From the NCBI GenBank assembly GCA_015039365.1, contig WION01000010.1, positions 831,866 to 895,865 on the forward strand: 64,000 nucleotides of DNA, in the 5' to 3' direction. The translations under genes and the position numbers were made by a program. This DNA comes from Amanita rubescens. Taxonomy: Eukaryota; Basidiomycota; Agaricomycetes; Agaricales; Amanitaceae. Positions 21,028 through 32,294 of this stretch are shown piece by piece (position 1 is the stretch's first letter; each line of letters opens with the position of its first letter). The notes below the pieces were generated by a model, which saw only the letters and a list, made by a program, of their open reading frames with translations, did no database searches and was not told the DNA's origin.

Positions 21028-21882
21028 TCACCTCATATCACCTGGTCCCTCCTGGTCCTCAAAAGCAGAAGATCCCTGATCAACCATTAAATGAATCAGA
21101 CTTGGCCCAGCCCACTCATTTACCACGCCGTCGGACCAGTCACAAACGGCAGCTTTAACAATTTTCACCAGCCACACGAGGTACTTTCCCACCCGGTGGC
21201 CATCATCGCCAATGCTGCAGCAAAACGCATCAACTGCTTCGTCAGCCGGATGGTGTTGACCGCATGTGCATGGTGCGCTGAGGCATAGTTTGTCGGCGGA
21301 AGAAGGATCTTGCGGAAATGGCTGCATGTGCTTCGCGAAGACAGAAGCAAGCCAAATGGCGTCTCGTATACCGAGGTTCATTCCTTGTCCGCCAATCGGA
21401 GAGTGGATGCGGGCTGCATCACCGACGAAGAATACGACCCGAGGATTCATGCTCCGGTTTTGATCCTGCAACACCACAACTCTAACGTCTCCTTCAGCGT
21501 AGAAAAACCGTTGTCGACATCCATCCAAACGCTTCTGGAAGTGATCACATCTTCCTTGGGAATATCCCATCCGATGTTGATTCGTGCCACTCTGGATAGG
21601 GTGACCGGGGGATATGAATGGCGAAACTGGCTTTGGGAGCAGTACTGTATAAATGTTGATCTGGTCACGCGCCAAATGCCGGGGAGTGAAGGAAACGTCA
21701 CATCGGCTATGATATATGACCGGTTGACCATCCGCACCACGTCGTTATCGTCTGTCTATGCACGCGCCGTCAGGGTCTAAAAAACCGATATTGACGAGTT
21801 GGCGAAATATGGGACCGAACCATCAGCCCTTATAATGTATTTCGTTTTGATTGTTTTTCCATTGTCGAACGGGCTGACTCCG
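21028..21882 (-). pseudogene. Decayed FAD-dependent monooxygenase copy
   Basis: The minus-strand translation matches the second half of the intact gene at 25297-26698. It includes the TIKTKYIIRADGS region (the DG motif) near 21860-21820, and the FVGDAARIHSPIGGQGMNLG block of the flavin-binding GD motif near 21430-21370. Several stops and frame changes separate the blocks, and the whole FAD-binding N-terminus is missing. Similarity stops abruptly at about 21882, next to a 28-bp repeat. It is a dead copy, convergent to NACHT copy 1 exactly as the intact gene is to copy 2. Confidence 0.85.
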
Positions 21883-21910
21883 TAGTTGGCCGACATAGGT
21901 GGTCTGCGGC
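21883..21910. repeat. 28-bp direct repeat, left copy
   Basis: The 28 bases beginning TAGTTGGCCGACATAGGTGG are found again without change at 23250-23277. The pair brackets the chimeric gene region. The left copy marks the point where monooxygenase similarity ends. Confidence 0.8.
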
Positions 21911-22054
21911 ACAACGACGGTCATCAACAAAACTGCCGGATTCTTTTACACCGTTACATCACAGTGCAGTGTCACGACCCTGTAGCGAGCCGTAGCAATG
22001 TGTTGAAACGGGCCTTCTCGCCACATCTAAATTCTAAGTAGTAATTTCAAAAGA

Positions 22055-23060
22055 TTATAATGTCGATTGTAATGAATTGCAATATACACAGTCTTTTGGG
22101 GGGGCAGCTACTAGTAAGCGTGCTTTCAATAGCAGGATTAGTAAGTATAACAGCACAGTGCGAGCAAGATATGCTCTATTATCTCCAGTATTTAGGGCAG
22201 AATCATGTACTTCATATGTGCTTACCTTCTTGCGGATGAGCGTGTCCTCGGCGGGCATACCGATCGCGCTGCATAGTACACGCGATGTTCCTGCATTCGT
22301 ATTATCCGAGGCAATGTCTTCAGGAGTTAACTTGCCCTCAGAGCTCAACTCGCGGGCCATCGATAAGATATGCGAACCATTTCTCTTGAATCTAAAGTAG
22401 TCGAGGAGAGGGCCGTCCCCAGCCGCAACGAGAAATCGTAACGCCGAGCTTGATGTGTCCCTCAGACTAACGTCGCTTGGATCGAGAGGTGTCGCAAGGC
22501 TGGAACCAAATGGCGAATCTTGCGTTTCTTGGGAGTCGTTCGAATGACCGCGTTTCACGAGATTCCGGTCAAATTCTTCCCTGGACTTAAAGTTGCATGC
22601 GTATATAACGCGTCAGATAGAGTGGTCCACTGGGAATCCCCGCCAAACATATCCGAAACGGGTAGCGAGACCAACGAAAAGAGTAGCACCGACAGTTACG
22701 GGTAAAGCCCAGAGAGCAGTTGCAAGGAACGCCAAAAATATCATAACGAATTGATGGCCTAGTACGTCCGCCCAATGCGCAAACCTGCGTATACCTTGCG
22801 TAGAATCCATATATCCGGTTTCGAAAGCGGCCTGCTCCAGTTTATCGGGCCATAGAAGCATCGTTCCACCGACACAGATACACCAAGGAACGAAGCAGAT
22901 GACTCTTGTAATCGATGCTGTGATATCCAGAGAAGAAAAGTGTTCGGGACGAAGGAACCATAGCAGATCTTCATCAGCGAAAGCGAAGTCGTCGCCATAC
23001 TGAGATATGAGCAAAGCGTAAGGGTATCGTGTAACTCCGCGGGGGTGAGTCTGAGCTCAG
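22055..23060 (-). CDS. Putative membrane protein fused to a monooxygenase fragment
   Basis: The minus-strand coding frame opens after a possible acceptor near 23050 with RGVTRYPYALLISQY, which equals an internal piece of the FAD monooxygenase. It then changes without a break to unrelated sequence: FADEDLLWFLRPEHFSSLD, two or three hydrophobic segments (ITRVICFVPWCICVGGTMLL; VMIFLAFLATALWALPVTVG) and GYVWRGFP. A 45-nt intron at about 22568-22612 joins this to SREEFDRNLVKRGHSND, and the exon runs to IRKK before a good donor (GTAAGCA) near 22231. The last exon is uncertain. I do not recognise the membrane part. It could be a chimeric gene or a captured fragment that is no longer expressed. Confidence 0.45.
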
Positions 23061-23249
23061 TTGGCTCTTTGAGATCTGCCCTCTTCACTTGGTTTGGAGG
23101 TTGAGGGCGCTCACTGGATGGAAGCGGTGATGTCTGACGAGGTTTAGTAAGACGGTGGGACGTGTGACAGTAGGGATGGGGAAGAGGGAGAGCTACTTTC
23201 ACTGTGGTACGATGATGACTAAGTTGGCAAGACTCGGCTCGAGCTGACA

Positions 23250-23277
23250 TAGTTGGCCGACATAGGTGGTCTGCGGC
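23250..23277. repeat. 28-bp direct repeat, right copy
   Basis: Identical to 21883-21910 over 28 bp. The bases on either side differ, so the identity ends sharply at both edges. Confidence 0.8.
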
Positions 23278-23444
23278 CGTAGAATCACCGCAAAAGTTAT
23301 GATGTAACTGTGATTGCATTTGCATGTATTTGCAAGTCCTCCGGTAATGGTTCTTTGCGGATTACTTGAAATGCCAGGCTGGAAGCTGGACCCTTAAAGC
23401 AACTCTGTTCAGGTCCTCGCGACTTTTCTTACATACCTCAAATA

Positions 23445-25015
23445 ATGAATAGGACTCAAGCGCAACGCTCCAATGATATCTCAGCATCCAGCGCACGGTA
23501 CTCAAAGAGCGCCGCTACTACACATCCTACGGGATTCTTCTCGCACGCTCACGACTTTCAAATCAAAGATTCCAACCTGTATGATGTCCATTATCACGAG
23601 CACCGAAAGACAAAGACAAGTGAAACCGTTCACCCTTTGAATTACATTACAATCCTGATCGTGACTATTAGATCTCGAGTATCTTCAGCAGTTTATTTCA
23701 GAGGGTGCACTTCATGATTCCATGGCGCGTTTTCCACCACCAAAGTGCCATCCCAGGACCCGTGAAAAAGTCTTGAATGTAATCATGGATTGGATCAACC
23801 ATCCACGTCCGCGTCGGCGTATCGTATGGTTAAACGGCCCCGCAGGAGCTGGCAAATCTGCCATCGCCCAAACGATTGCGATGCGCTGCTCAGATGAGAA
23901 ATTAGCAGCATCCTTTTTTCAGGAACAGCTTCGACAGAGGTACCACGACCCGATTGTTCACGACATTAGCTTGGCAACTTGCAAAAAACATACCTGAAAT
24001 GCTTTACTACGTCGAATCAGCTATCGAGGCAGAACCTCTCCTACCCACGAAATCCATCGATATCCAGTTCGACCGTCTCATCGCACAGCCATTTGCAACT
24101 CTTCTGCACGACAAGCCTGACTTTCATTTGACGAGGTTCCTCGTCATAATAGACGGTGTAGACGAATGTGCGCCCGATCGAACACAGCAGGTCTTCCTTA
24201 GGCTCATCGGGGATGTCCTATCTGAGAGAAATATCCCATTACGTTTCTTGATCTGTAGCAGACCAGAAGCCCACATTCAAGAAACTTTCGGATCGCGCAT
24301 CATGACAAATGTTACCCAGCCTGTGCTCCTAGATGATCAGTTCGAGCCAGAAAACGACATTCGAAGATATCTAGAGGATGAATTCGTTCGTATTTGTACT
24401 GAACGCGAACTCTCGTTATCTGGATGGCCACCAAATGGGGTGATCGACAAACTGGTCTCCAAATCATCTGGACAGTTCATATACGCCTCTACTGTGGTGA
24501 AGTTCATTGATGACATAAACGGCGACCCCAGGGCACAACTGGATATCGTGTTGAAGCTTCGTCCTGTTGACTTTTCGTCGCCTTTTGCGGAGCTGGATCA
24601 GCTTTATATCCAAATTCTGTCACAACAACCAGACGTCAGACTGCTCAAAGATCTGTTCACCTTGATCATTGCTCTGCGTCAGCCGCGCATCCCATTCGTC
24701 TGTCGACGACTCCGGATCGGTAAGGAGGAACTCGAGCTTAAGTTACGCGGGCTGCGTTCGCTTGTTCACCTTTCAGATTCGGTTATCGACGGATATCATC
24801 TCTCCTTACACGACTTTTTTCGCGACAAGCAGCGTGCAGGTTCGTACTTCATACACCCTCTGCGGGTCACGATGGTGCGACTACCGGGGATCATGCGCCC
24901 TGTGTTATTGGCATCGGCAATAATCATTGGGATTGTGCCCTTTACCGTACTAACGCTTGGAGCAGGGCCAGCCTACCTTATCCGAGTAAGGTATAGACGC
25001 CCTGGACCTCGTTAA
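23445..25015 (+). pseudogene. NACHT-domain NTPase copy 2, frameshifted
   Basis: Exon 1 is 23445-23619 and exon 2 starts at 23672. The leader has FFSHAHDFQIKDSNLYDV and the P-loop GPAGAGKS is intact. After about 23915 the block that reads SFFFLRNSS in every sister copy is 5 nt shorter, so the frame shifts and stops at 23997. The correct frame reopens at once (FTTLAWQLAKN from 23954) and continues without stops to 25015, with IIDGVDECAPD, FLICSRPEAH, YHLSLHDFF and one membrane segment. No GT donor lies close enough to splice the fault away. The gene is therefore probably dead but very recently so, unless the base call is wrong. The intact FAD monooxygenase follows convergently. Confidence 0.75.
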
Positions 25016-25296
25016 GCACCTAATCCTGGAACCCCTTTTGATTCTACTGCGCTTTATCCCTTTCCTCTCGAGCCGGCTACTCCCCTGCTGCCTCAAACTC
25101 ACATACTTGAGAACCTCGACCTTCTCTCATCGTGCTCATACCTGATGCTCCCCTCCCACTTCGTTTGGAATAGTTATAGTTTTATTTTTACGCTCCTTCG
25201 CTTAACGGATCATTATAAACTATTATAGCTGTCGTATAGTAAATTAGAACTTGTCTCATATATTGTCCCCCTCACGATGCACCTCTAATGTACGAA

Positions 25297-26698
25297 TCAA
25301 ACTTGCCCCAGCCCACTGAGCGACCACATCATCGACGCGGTCACAAATGGCAATTTGAATACCAGCTTTACCAACCACATGAAGTGTTTTCCCCACCCCG
25401 TCGATATCGCGCCCAACACCGCAATAGAATACATCGCCCGCTTCGTCATACGGATGGTGCCGATCGCATGTGCATGGCGAGTCGAAGCGTACTCTTCCAA
25501 TAGCTTGTCCGCTGAAGAAGGGTCTTGCGGGAATTGTTCCATGTGCTTTGCGAGGATCGGAGCGAGGCCAATGGCGTCTCGGATACCAAGGTTCATCCCT
25601 TGTCCGCCAATCGGAGAGTGGATGTGGGCTGCATCTCCAACGAGGAATACGACGCGAGGACTTAAGCTGAAATTCTGCCTCTCGCTCTGATTCTCTGCGT
25701 GGAGTCGGACTAGGCACTTGTCCGCGATGGCTGCGTGCGTTCGGAACCTCGAGGACCATAACACCTTTTCAATCACCACTCTATCCTCTTCCTGTCCAGC
25801 GTACAGAAACCCCGGTCGACGTTGATCCAAGTACCTCTGGAAGTAATCTGCGTCAGGCGTCGAAGGTGGTGGGCCATCCTCTTTGGGAATGCTAAATCCA
25901 ATCCTATAAATCCCGTCCGCTGTTGACTCGTACGATTCTGGATAACGTGATCGGGGAATGGGAAAGGCAAGGCAGACTTTAGAATCCACAGTGTGTACAT
26001 ACACCTGGTCGCGTCCCAAGTGTGGGGGAGGGGATGTGAACGTCACGTCGGCTATGACCATTTGCCTCACGTCTTTGTCGTCAATGGAGGCGCCGTCAGG
26101 ATCGGCAAACCCGATGTTGACGAGTTGACGGACGACGGAATGCGAACCATCAGCGCCTATGACATATTTCGTCTTGATCTTTTCCCCATTTTCAAACGTT
26201 GCGATGATCATTCCGTCTTCATCTTCATTATCGGATAACCCGACCAGTCGATGAGGCCTGTCCACTCTTATTCCTAGTTCTTCGGCCTTCTTCTCAAGCA
26301 CTCGTTCCGTTGAATACTGAGACACAATCAAGGAATAGGGATATCGTGTGTGTCCCTCGAGACAGGTGAAACCTACGTGGTAGAGATGACTGGACGCAGT
26401 GTAGGCATTCATATGGGTCGCTCTGGTCCCGTGTGCGATGAGGTCATCGGCAACGTGGAGGGTGTCAAGGGCCTATGAATTAGGTTATTAGATTCGGAGA
26501 CGTGGCAAGAATGAATTTCCTTACCTCAAGAGTGGCAGCATGCACTACTAATGCCCGAGACGATTGAGGTCTCATGTTCCTCTCGACAGCGTCAACAATG
26601 ACGAGGTCTTTGCACCCTCGACATGCGAGTGATACGGCAGCTGCTAGTCCAGCAGGACCAGCACCGATTATTAGAACTGTAGTTTGTTGAGGTAGCAT
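25297..26698 (-). CDS. FAD-dependent monooxygenase (aromatic hydroxylase type), 449 aa
   Basis: Class A flavoprotein monooxygenases use NAD(P)H and FAD to add one oxygen atom to an aromatic or polyketide-like substrate. Exons 26525-26698 and 25297-26472 are joined through a 52-nt intron. The N-terminal Rossmann motif is VLIIGAGPAGLAAAVSLA (about 9-26). The DG motif lies in KYVIGADGSHSVVRQLV. The GD motif FLVGDAAHIHSPIGGQGMNLG binds the FAD ribityl chain. No C-terminal thioredoxin-like domain of phenol hydroxylases is present. No signal peptide is visible, so it is probably cytosolic. It is convergent with NACHT copy 2, 281 bp away, and broken relatives lie beside NACHT copies 1 and 4. The substrate cannot be told from sequence. 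Confidence 0.9.
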
Positions 26699-27110
26699 GT
26701 GTAACGATGAGCATTAGGGAAAGAGACGGTCTTTTTAAACGGATCGAGCTCCAGCTACACGGATGCAAGAGATGCGCATCGTTGTTCTTGACACATCACA
26801 ACGGTGTAAGCATTTTAAATTTGCAGTGCATCTTGATATAGCTCTTGAGTTTATATACTTAGAACGGCTTGAAGCCAGTGGTAGAATTACCGCGATCCTT
26901 ATCAGCAATACGTCAGCGATGCCGGAACGGATGTTGAGAGGCGACGAAGAATCCCACTGGTACAAAACGGAACGCAATAACCGTTCACGTCAGTTCGGCT
27001 TATATGCGTACAGCCATTCTTCTCCGTCTAAACAGCCGCGAAGACCACTTCCCCGAACCTGGTGCTCCATTCCTCTCCACTGGTTATACTACGCTTCCAT
27101 CGCTACGGGT
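26699..27110. other. Intergenic; promoter side of the monooxygenase
   Basis: A + frame at 26763-27191 has no motif and probably arises by chance. The minus-strand monooxygenase promoter must lie near 26700-26900. Confidence 0.4.
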
Positions 27111-28174
27111 TCAAGCCTCAGGGGTCGAAACTTTCACCTTCGACTGATGGCCAACTGTCGCTTGCACCGATTTTCGAGGAGAAATCCATGATGAAGCCGT
27201 TTCATCTTTCGAACTGTCCGGGAGAAATGTTGTGCTGAAATCAAGCATCCCGTTGAGCGGCGCGTGTTGAGCCAGGTGAGAGAATGCGGATGTTGGTGGT
27301 GGCTCTGGTGAGTTGCAATAAGGAGCGATGACGAGGAGAACTTGAACATTCTCGGAGACGACTCGCATGGCGGAGGAGTTTCCGCTCCTGTTCTGACTTC
27401 TAAGATGCTTTCAGGTTGCACTTGGACATTCCGAGGAGTGGTGGATGTTGCTTCTTGCGCTTGCAAGGCTGTTGAGCTTGTTGCTGCAGCTGTAGATCCA
27501 GATGTGAAGCCATGCGACAGAGGCGGTGCGGGGATAGTCACTGGGACAGGTAGCGATGACGATGGGTAGTAGCTGAGGGTGAGCAAGAGGTGAGGTTATG
27601 TTCCGGGCGGGTGGTGTTTGCTAGAAGGACGTACAGCTGTTTGGGGCGGTGGTGTATCCGTGGATTGTCTGGATAGATCTGATTGTGTCGAACACCCTCA
27701 TAGTATGCCGCCCTCGCCGAACGGGCGGTTTTAGGAGGTGTTGAGGGCTGGTCGGGCAGTTGCTCGAAGATGGACAGATGTGGTTTTACATGACGTAGGG
27801 TGCTCAGTGAGACAAGGGGGATATCAGAGGGATGGACTTTTCTTGACTAGTACTTTCACAATGCACCGTGACGTGGCCGTGATGATCTTGCTCTGGCAAA
27901 TTTGCAATCGTGGTTGTTGACGGTTGTAGATTTTCGTTCTGAATCAATCCAACGACATTATTGACCAGTCAGTTTTCTGGAAACATTGGACCCTGTCATT
28001 TGCTGCAAAAAGGCCCGGGGAATGTGGATGTTGTTCGGCACCTTGCTCCTTTACAAGGCAAGACTCTGATGCATCGTATGATTCACCATTGATTTGAGAT
28101 CGTCTTCTTTCCAAGCGCCGGGAAGATGTGCGGTACAACCCGGGGATTAAAACCTCGCGACAGGAGGCCATCAT
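27111..28174 (-). CDS. Candidate multi-exon gene of unknown function
   Basis: A TATAAAAA box on the minus strand at about 28225-28232 lies about 50 bp before an ATG at 28174, whose frame starts MMASCREVLIPGLYRTSSRR. Further down the same strand are open, protein-like stretches without their own ATG: FEQLPDQPSTPPKTARSARA with EGVRHNQIYPDNPRIHHRP (about 27780-27620), and LNGMLDFSTTFLPDSSKDE with a tail ending VKVSTPEA at 27111. They look like exons of one Pro/Ser-rich protein, but I could not fix the splice sites. No domain is recognised. It may equally be a decayed gene. Confidence 0.3.
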
Positions 28175-28224
28175 CTACTTACATACGCCTGCAATAAGGT
28201 CTGAACTTACTAGTAGGAGTGCCC

Positions 28225-28232
28225 TTTTTATA
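28225..28232 (-). promoter_or_regulatory. TATA box candidate
   Basis: TATAAAAA on the minus strand, about 50 bp upstream of the ATG at 28174. It is the best-looking TATA box in the block. Confidence 0.4.
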
Positions 28233-28502
28233 ATCGTTTGTTCGGCATCCAATTCAATGACATCCACCAATCAGCCTCTACAGGAGAGATGAGCGTGCAC
28301 GCAATCCTTGCGTTTGATGCAAAGTGAATGGCTTGTGGCGAATCCCATGCTGTTCGGAATGTATCTACTTATCGATGAATGAGGCCTCCAGCCTTTACAG
28401 GGTCAGGGTTTGCTGACGGGGCTTAAAGCTTCAAGCTTCGTAGAGACTCCCAATAGCAACTCTCCGTTGACCGCAAGTCACAGCGGCCCCTCATCATCAT
28501 TG

Positions 28503-29444
28503 ATGCCGTTCTTGTCCTCCTCATCACGTTCGCGCAATCTGTCATCTCGCCTGATAGATGACAATATCCGCGATTTTTTCCCCAAGAACCAATCTATTCG
28601 CGAGCTCGTACTCTGGAAGCAAACAAAGAAACCAGCTGAGCACGAGTTTGTCATCCTCACGATGGACAATGCAGAGGAAAGGCAGTATCGCGTCGAGCGG
28701 CGACCGTCGATAGAAGAGAATCTTAGCTCCAAGGTGCAGGGATGCACAGCAGAGGATACCATTACTCCTCTAGAACGGGAACAGGTGGAGAAACTCCTGC
28801 ATAGCGGAACAGTGACCCGGCAGATCACGATTCATTTTCGGGCCGATCCCAAACCTGACCTGTATACCGTTTTTTCTTTTTGCAATGCCCTCCGCCGGGA
28901 CCGCGACGCCGAGCAATACACATTGATGCTGTTCAACTGTTACTTCTTTGCACGCACTCTCACACTACTCATTACCCGCCATTTCCTCATGCGCCAATAT
29001 TGCCAGTTTTACAAATCAGATAGAAAAGGCCTTGGCAGCCGTCCAGGACCTGAGATCGATAAAACTTTGGACAAATGGGTTCCATCAGGTCTCGTGCGTG
29101 TTTGGATCGCCGAATGTGTAAGGATGATATTACTCAAGTTCTGAATAAGGAATTCTGATTTATTGTCGTTTATTGTTTTTTTTCAGGCCGATATCCTCGG
29201 ATACGAGATACTTCGATGGCGTATAAACGAAATGAACAGAGAACACTGCAAGACGGTTAATCTGTTGCCAGGCTGGAAACGAGATGAGGTGCATAAGGTC
29301 TTGGTCAAGAAAAAGGAAGAGTTATGGCCCCGCATGTATTCGGATGCGAGTCATGCGAAAGACGATGAGTTCGACGAGGACGAGGGTATCCTTGGACCCC
29401 TATTCGGTTTCGGAAGAGCTTTTATTGCCTCCATCCGCGTCTAG
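28503..29444 (+). CDS. Unknown protein, second member of the His/Asn-Cys family, 290 aa
   Basis: Exons 28503-29117 and 29187-29444 are joined by a 69-nt intron with a clean TTTTTTTTCAG acceptor. The frame is open to a stop at 28380 but the first ATG is 28503. After a Ser-rich start comes the family core: RELVLWKQTKKPAEHEFVIL with His47, a QYRVERRP strand, and Asn145-Cys146 in LMLFNCYFFARTLTLLI. The spacing of His to Asn-Cys is nearly the same as in the 598-aa relative at 9621, although overall identity is low. That makes these residues the likely active site of a papain-like fold (inference). The C-terminus is shorter and ends with an acidic DDEFDEDEGI and a hydrophobic tail. The role is unknown. 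Confidence 0.65.
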
Positions 29445-30082
29445 GTACAGTACTAAGTGTTCCCCGCCTTGGCATCCCCACCAACCTCATCCGGTCCCGT
29501 ACTCTCACGTCTCCCGCATGCGCACATGTTTTTTTCTCTCTTATAGGATGATGGCAGGTATTGTTCCTACGACAGAACGTCATGCATATCATATCCATTC
29601 ATTGCTGGTATATATAGTAGTACTTGAACTGGTCTCCGGGTCGTTTCGTGTATCTCGTCCAAGCAAAATTTTCCCAGAAAGAACAAAGCCTTGCGTTAGC
29701 GAAAACGACATGATGCGATGGCTGATTAGCGTTTTGTCCTGGCTAGTGTGGCGTTGTGTGTTGGAGGAACGGTCACACGGCGAGCGTTGGGGAGGCAAAC
29801 GCGTAAGTATATTCGATGGTATCTAGGTACTATTTATACTTAGTCCGGGAATTAAGTACTGTAATGATGTAATAGGAACGAGGTGGACGCGAGGTGGACG
29901 CGAGGATTTCCTCGAGGTGGTCACGGAGTCGTTTGATCCGCCCGGAATTCCAACATTGTGTTGAACATCAAATGTTACAGGATCTAAAATCAGACAATCA
30001 AGGTTGCTGCCGTAGCCTGCGGCGGCGATACCCGAGATTTATAATTATTGAAAATGAGACACTGGCCACGCCGCTTCACACA
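29445..30082. other. Intergenic; no gene seen
   Basis: The + frame at 29284-29826 is an out-of-frame shadow of the preceding exon extended by chance. The promoter of the next gene lies here. Confidence 0.5.
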
Positions 30083-31072
30083 ATGGCGACAGCGCCTCGT
30101 TCCATTCCGGCAGATCTCGTCCAGTCAATTGTCAGCTTTCTTTGGTCACTCAGACTCTCAAGAGACGAGCGCATCACTCTTATGAAGTCCATGCCACTCT
30201 TCAATTCGACATGGAGAGACGCTTATATCCGCGCGTCAACCAAGGATGTTTACATTCCTTGCGTCTCCTATACCGACCATTTTTTCAGTCTCCTGCGCAG
30301 GGAATCCAGACTTTATGACAAGGTGCACCTCGAAGCCAGGTGTCGCAGCATCACCTTTGCCATCAGCTGCACTCGTGCACCGCAACAAGGGCCCACCACA
30401 AGCCACCCAGCTGGCATTGCCATGGTGGACATTCTTCGCTTCATCAGTGACGACCAAATTTCCTACGTTCCCAACTTGCGCAAGATTGCAATTCACTATC
30501 ACAATATTGGCTTTGACGATATATTCCACCATTCCCGACTTGTGGATTTCCCCTCGCAGGTGACAGAATTAGAGATAGTCCACACGTTCAGCCCCGAAAT
30601 GCCTGATTTTTTGAAATCAGAGTTGCGAGACAAAGACGAAAAATACGGGAGTCCCCGCTATCTTTCCAAGTGGCACTTGCCAAACATCGGACATCTAACT
30701 ATGGCAGGTGTTGGGGTTTGTTACGTTGCAAAGATGGTTACCGTCTGCCCGAACATTGTGAACCTGGAACTCGACCTCTCATACGGCCCTCTTAGGGAGA
30801 TATGCATCCGTGTTCCCGACTCACTTCAGCGACTCATATTACACTCGCCGGAGGACGTCGACCCTTCGCAAGAGGTGTTATCTGCTGCGAACGTTCACGT
30901 TGAATGTCTCCCTTCTGTGCATTATCCAGTCAGGGAAGTATGCCTGGTGCCTGGGATGAATGAATATGTTTATAGCGTCATGAAATGTTTAGGTGATTAT
31001 GCCTATCTTTTCGTGTTGTGTTATCCTGCAAATGTGAAATTGTACACGTGGAAGCGATGGTATCCGTATTGA
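30083..31072 (+). CDS. F-box-like protein of unknown target, 329 aa
   Basis: Single-exon gene. The frame is open upstream to 29894, but the ATG at 30083 gives the natural start MATAPRSIPADLVQSIVSFL. The first 60 residues follow the fungal F-box pattern (P-x-D-L-x-x-x-I-x-x-x-L, then FNSTWRDAYIRAS), the part that would bind Skp1 in an SCF ubiquitin ligase. The rest has leucine-rich-like strands (VPNLRKIAIHYHNIGFDD, CPNIVNLELDLSYGPL, DSLQRLILHSPEDV), which is typical of basidiomycete F-box-like families with hundreds of members. No catalytic residues are expected. The substrate is unknown. It is flanked by stretches without genes. Confidence 0.65.
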   Translation: MATAPRSIPADLVQSIVSFLWSLRLSRDERITLMKSMPLFNSTWRDAYIRASTKDVYIPCVSYTDHFFSLLRRESRLYDKVHLEARCRSITFAISCTRAPQQGPTTSHPAGIAMVDILRFISDDQISYVPNLRKIAIHYHNIGFDDIFHHSRLVDFPSQVTELEIVHTFSPEMPDFLKSELRDKDEKYGSPRYLSKWHLPNIGHLTMAGVGVCYVAKMVTVCPNIVNLELDLSYGPLREICIRVPDSLQRLILHSPEDVDPSQEVLSAANVHVECLPSVHYPVREVCLVPGMNEYVYSVMKCLGDYAYLFVLCYPANVKLYTWKRWYPY

Positions 31073-32294
31073 AAGAGATGGATCATGTGGACAAAGGAAA
31101 AATGCCATTTATGTTACAACTAAAATCTGTCTCGGTCCAGTGTTAAGCTTTTACCATGGTCATTTTCTCTTTTTTTTTTGCTAAGAAATGATGTATCTGA
31201 ACGTGAAAACACGCGTGCTAAGTGTCTACATGTACCATAGAACGATGTGCATGGCGCCTTCAGGCGTATATAAGGGAATAACGGAAAGGTATATAGGAGA
31301 GCCTAGAGTGAAAAGGGTAGTCCCATTCGAGAGACGAGGTGAAGAAAAACTTTCATCGCGGGATAAAAAGACTATAAAGACCCGAGAATTGAATATCCAC
31401 ATTTGAATCCTTTAGACCATCTATGTCTCCGTCTACTCATCGGACTGCCGTTACCTTGCCATTCTATAGTCTGCTCTAGCTTTGACTCACTTCACCGTCG
31501 ATGTAACTGTACTGTCCCGGCGTAAATCAGAGTATCTTCGCATGAATCATTGTTGTGGCATGAAATTTGAACTTCATGAACGTGGACAGTCGTGATCACA
31601 ATCGGTTGACGTAACACTCCCACAACTCTACAGAACAATCCCACTGGCCGCGGTATGAGAGAGAGCGTCATCAGCGGGCGAATACGAATACCTAGGCTGG
31701 TGAAGAACTCCCAACCGTGGCCCTCAGAAGAACGAAGCAGCAGATCTCAAGATAAACTGAACACGAGTCACGATGGCGACGCGAAGCATTGTGAGTGCAT
31801 TTGCAGATACTGCTCTTTGCTAGTACGTCCCATCAAAAGTTGAGGATCAAGAAGCATGAGGATAGGTCTTCTCTTCTCGGGAAGCGTTGCTAGTACTACT
31901 GACGAAATTGAATGCCAGCGAAAGAGGGGGACTCGAGCCACATGAGAGGGTAACTACTAACTAGACTGCCTCGCCACTGAGGGAACTGATTGGCACGAGA
32001 CGGGAACTTAGCGAAATTAGTACCGTAACGGTTGTATTTACCCTTCCCGTCAAAAAGGCCTGCCAGATGATGGTTTTATAAAGATTTGGCGGGCAAGAAT
32101 TTGCGACCCCACCCTCATCATCGTTCCAGTGGCAAGAACCATCGAGGCGACGCCGACGCCTCCTCCCAAGGTCGTCTCAGCCTCGACGACGTGCCTGGAG
32201 TGGTACGAATTCATTGTCACTGCCATTCATGGTGGATCACGGCGGGCCACGGTCATTGCGACGTTTACGTAGGTATGGACATCAGGTCTTTTCA
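31073..32294. other. Gene-poor stretch with one orphan coding-like piece
   Basis: Most of this interval has no supportable gene. At about 32030-32275 a + frame without ATG reads WRARICDPTLIIVPVARTIE and LEWYEFIVTAIHGGSRRATV and could end at a GTAGGT donor. It looks like a stray exon, but no partner exon was found. Confidence 0.4.
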
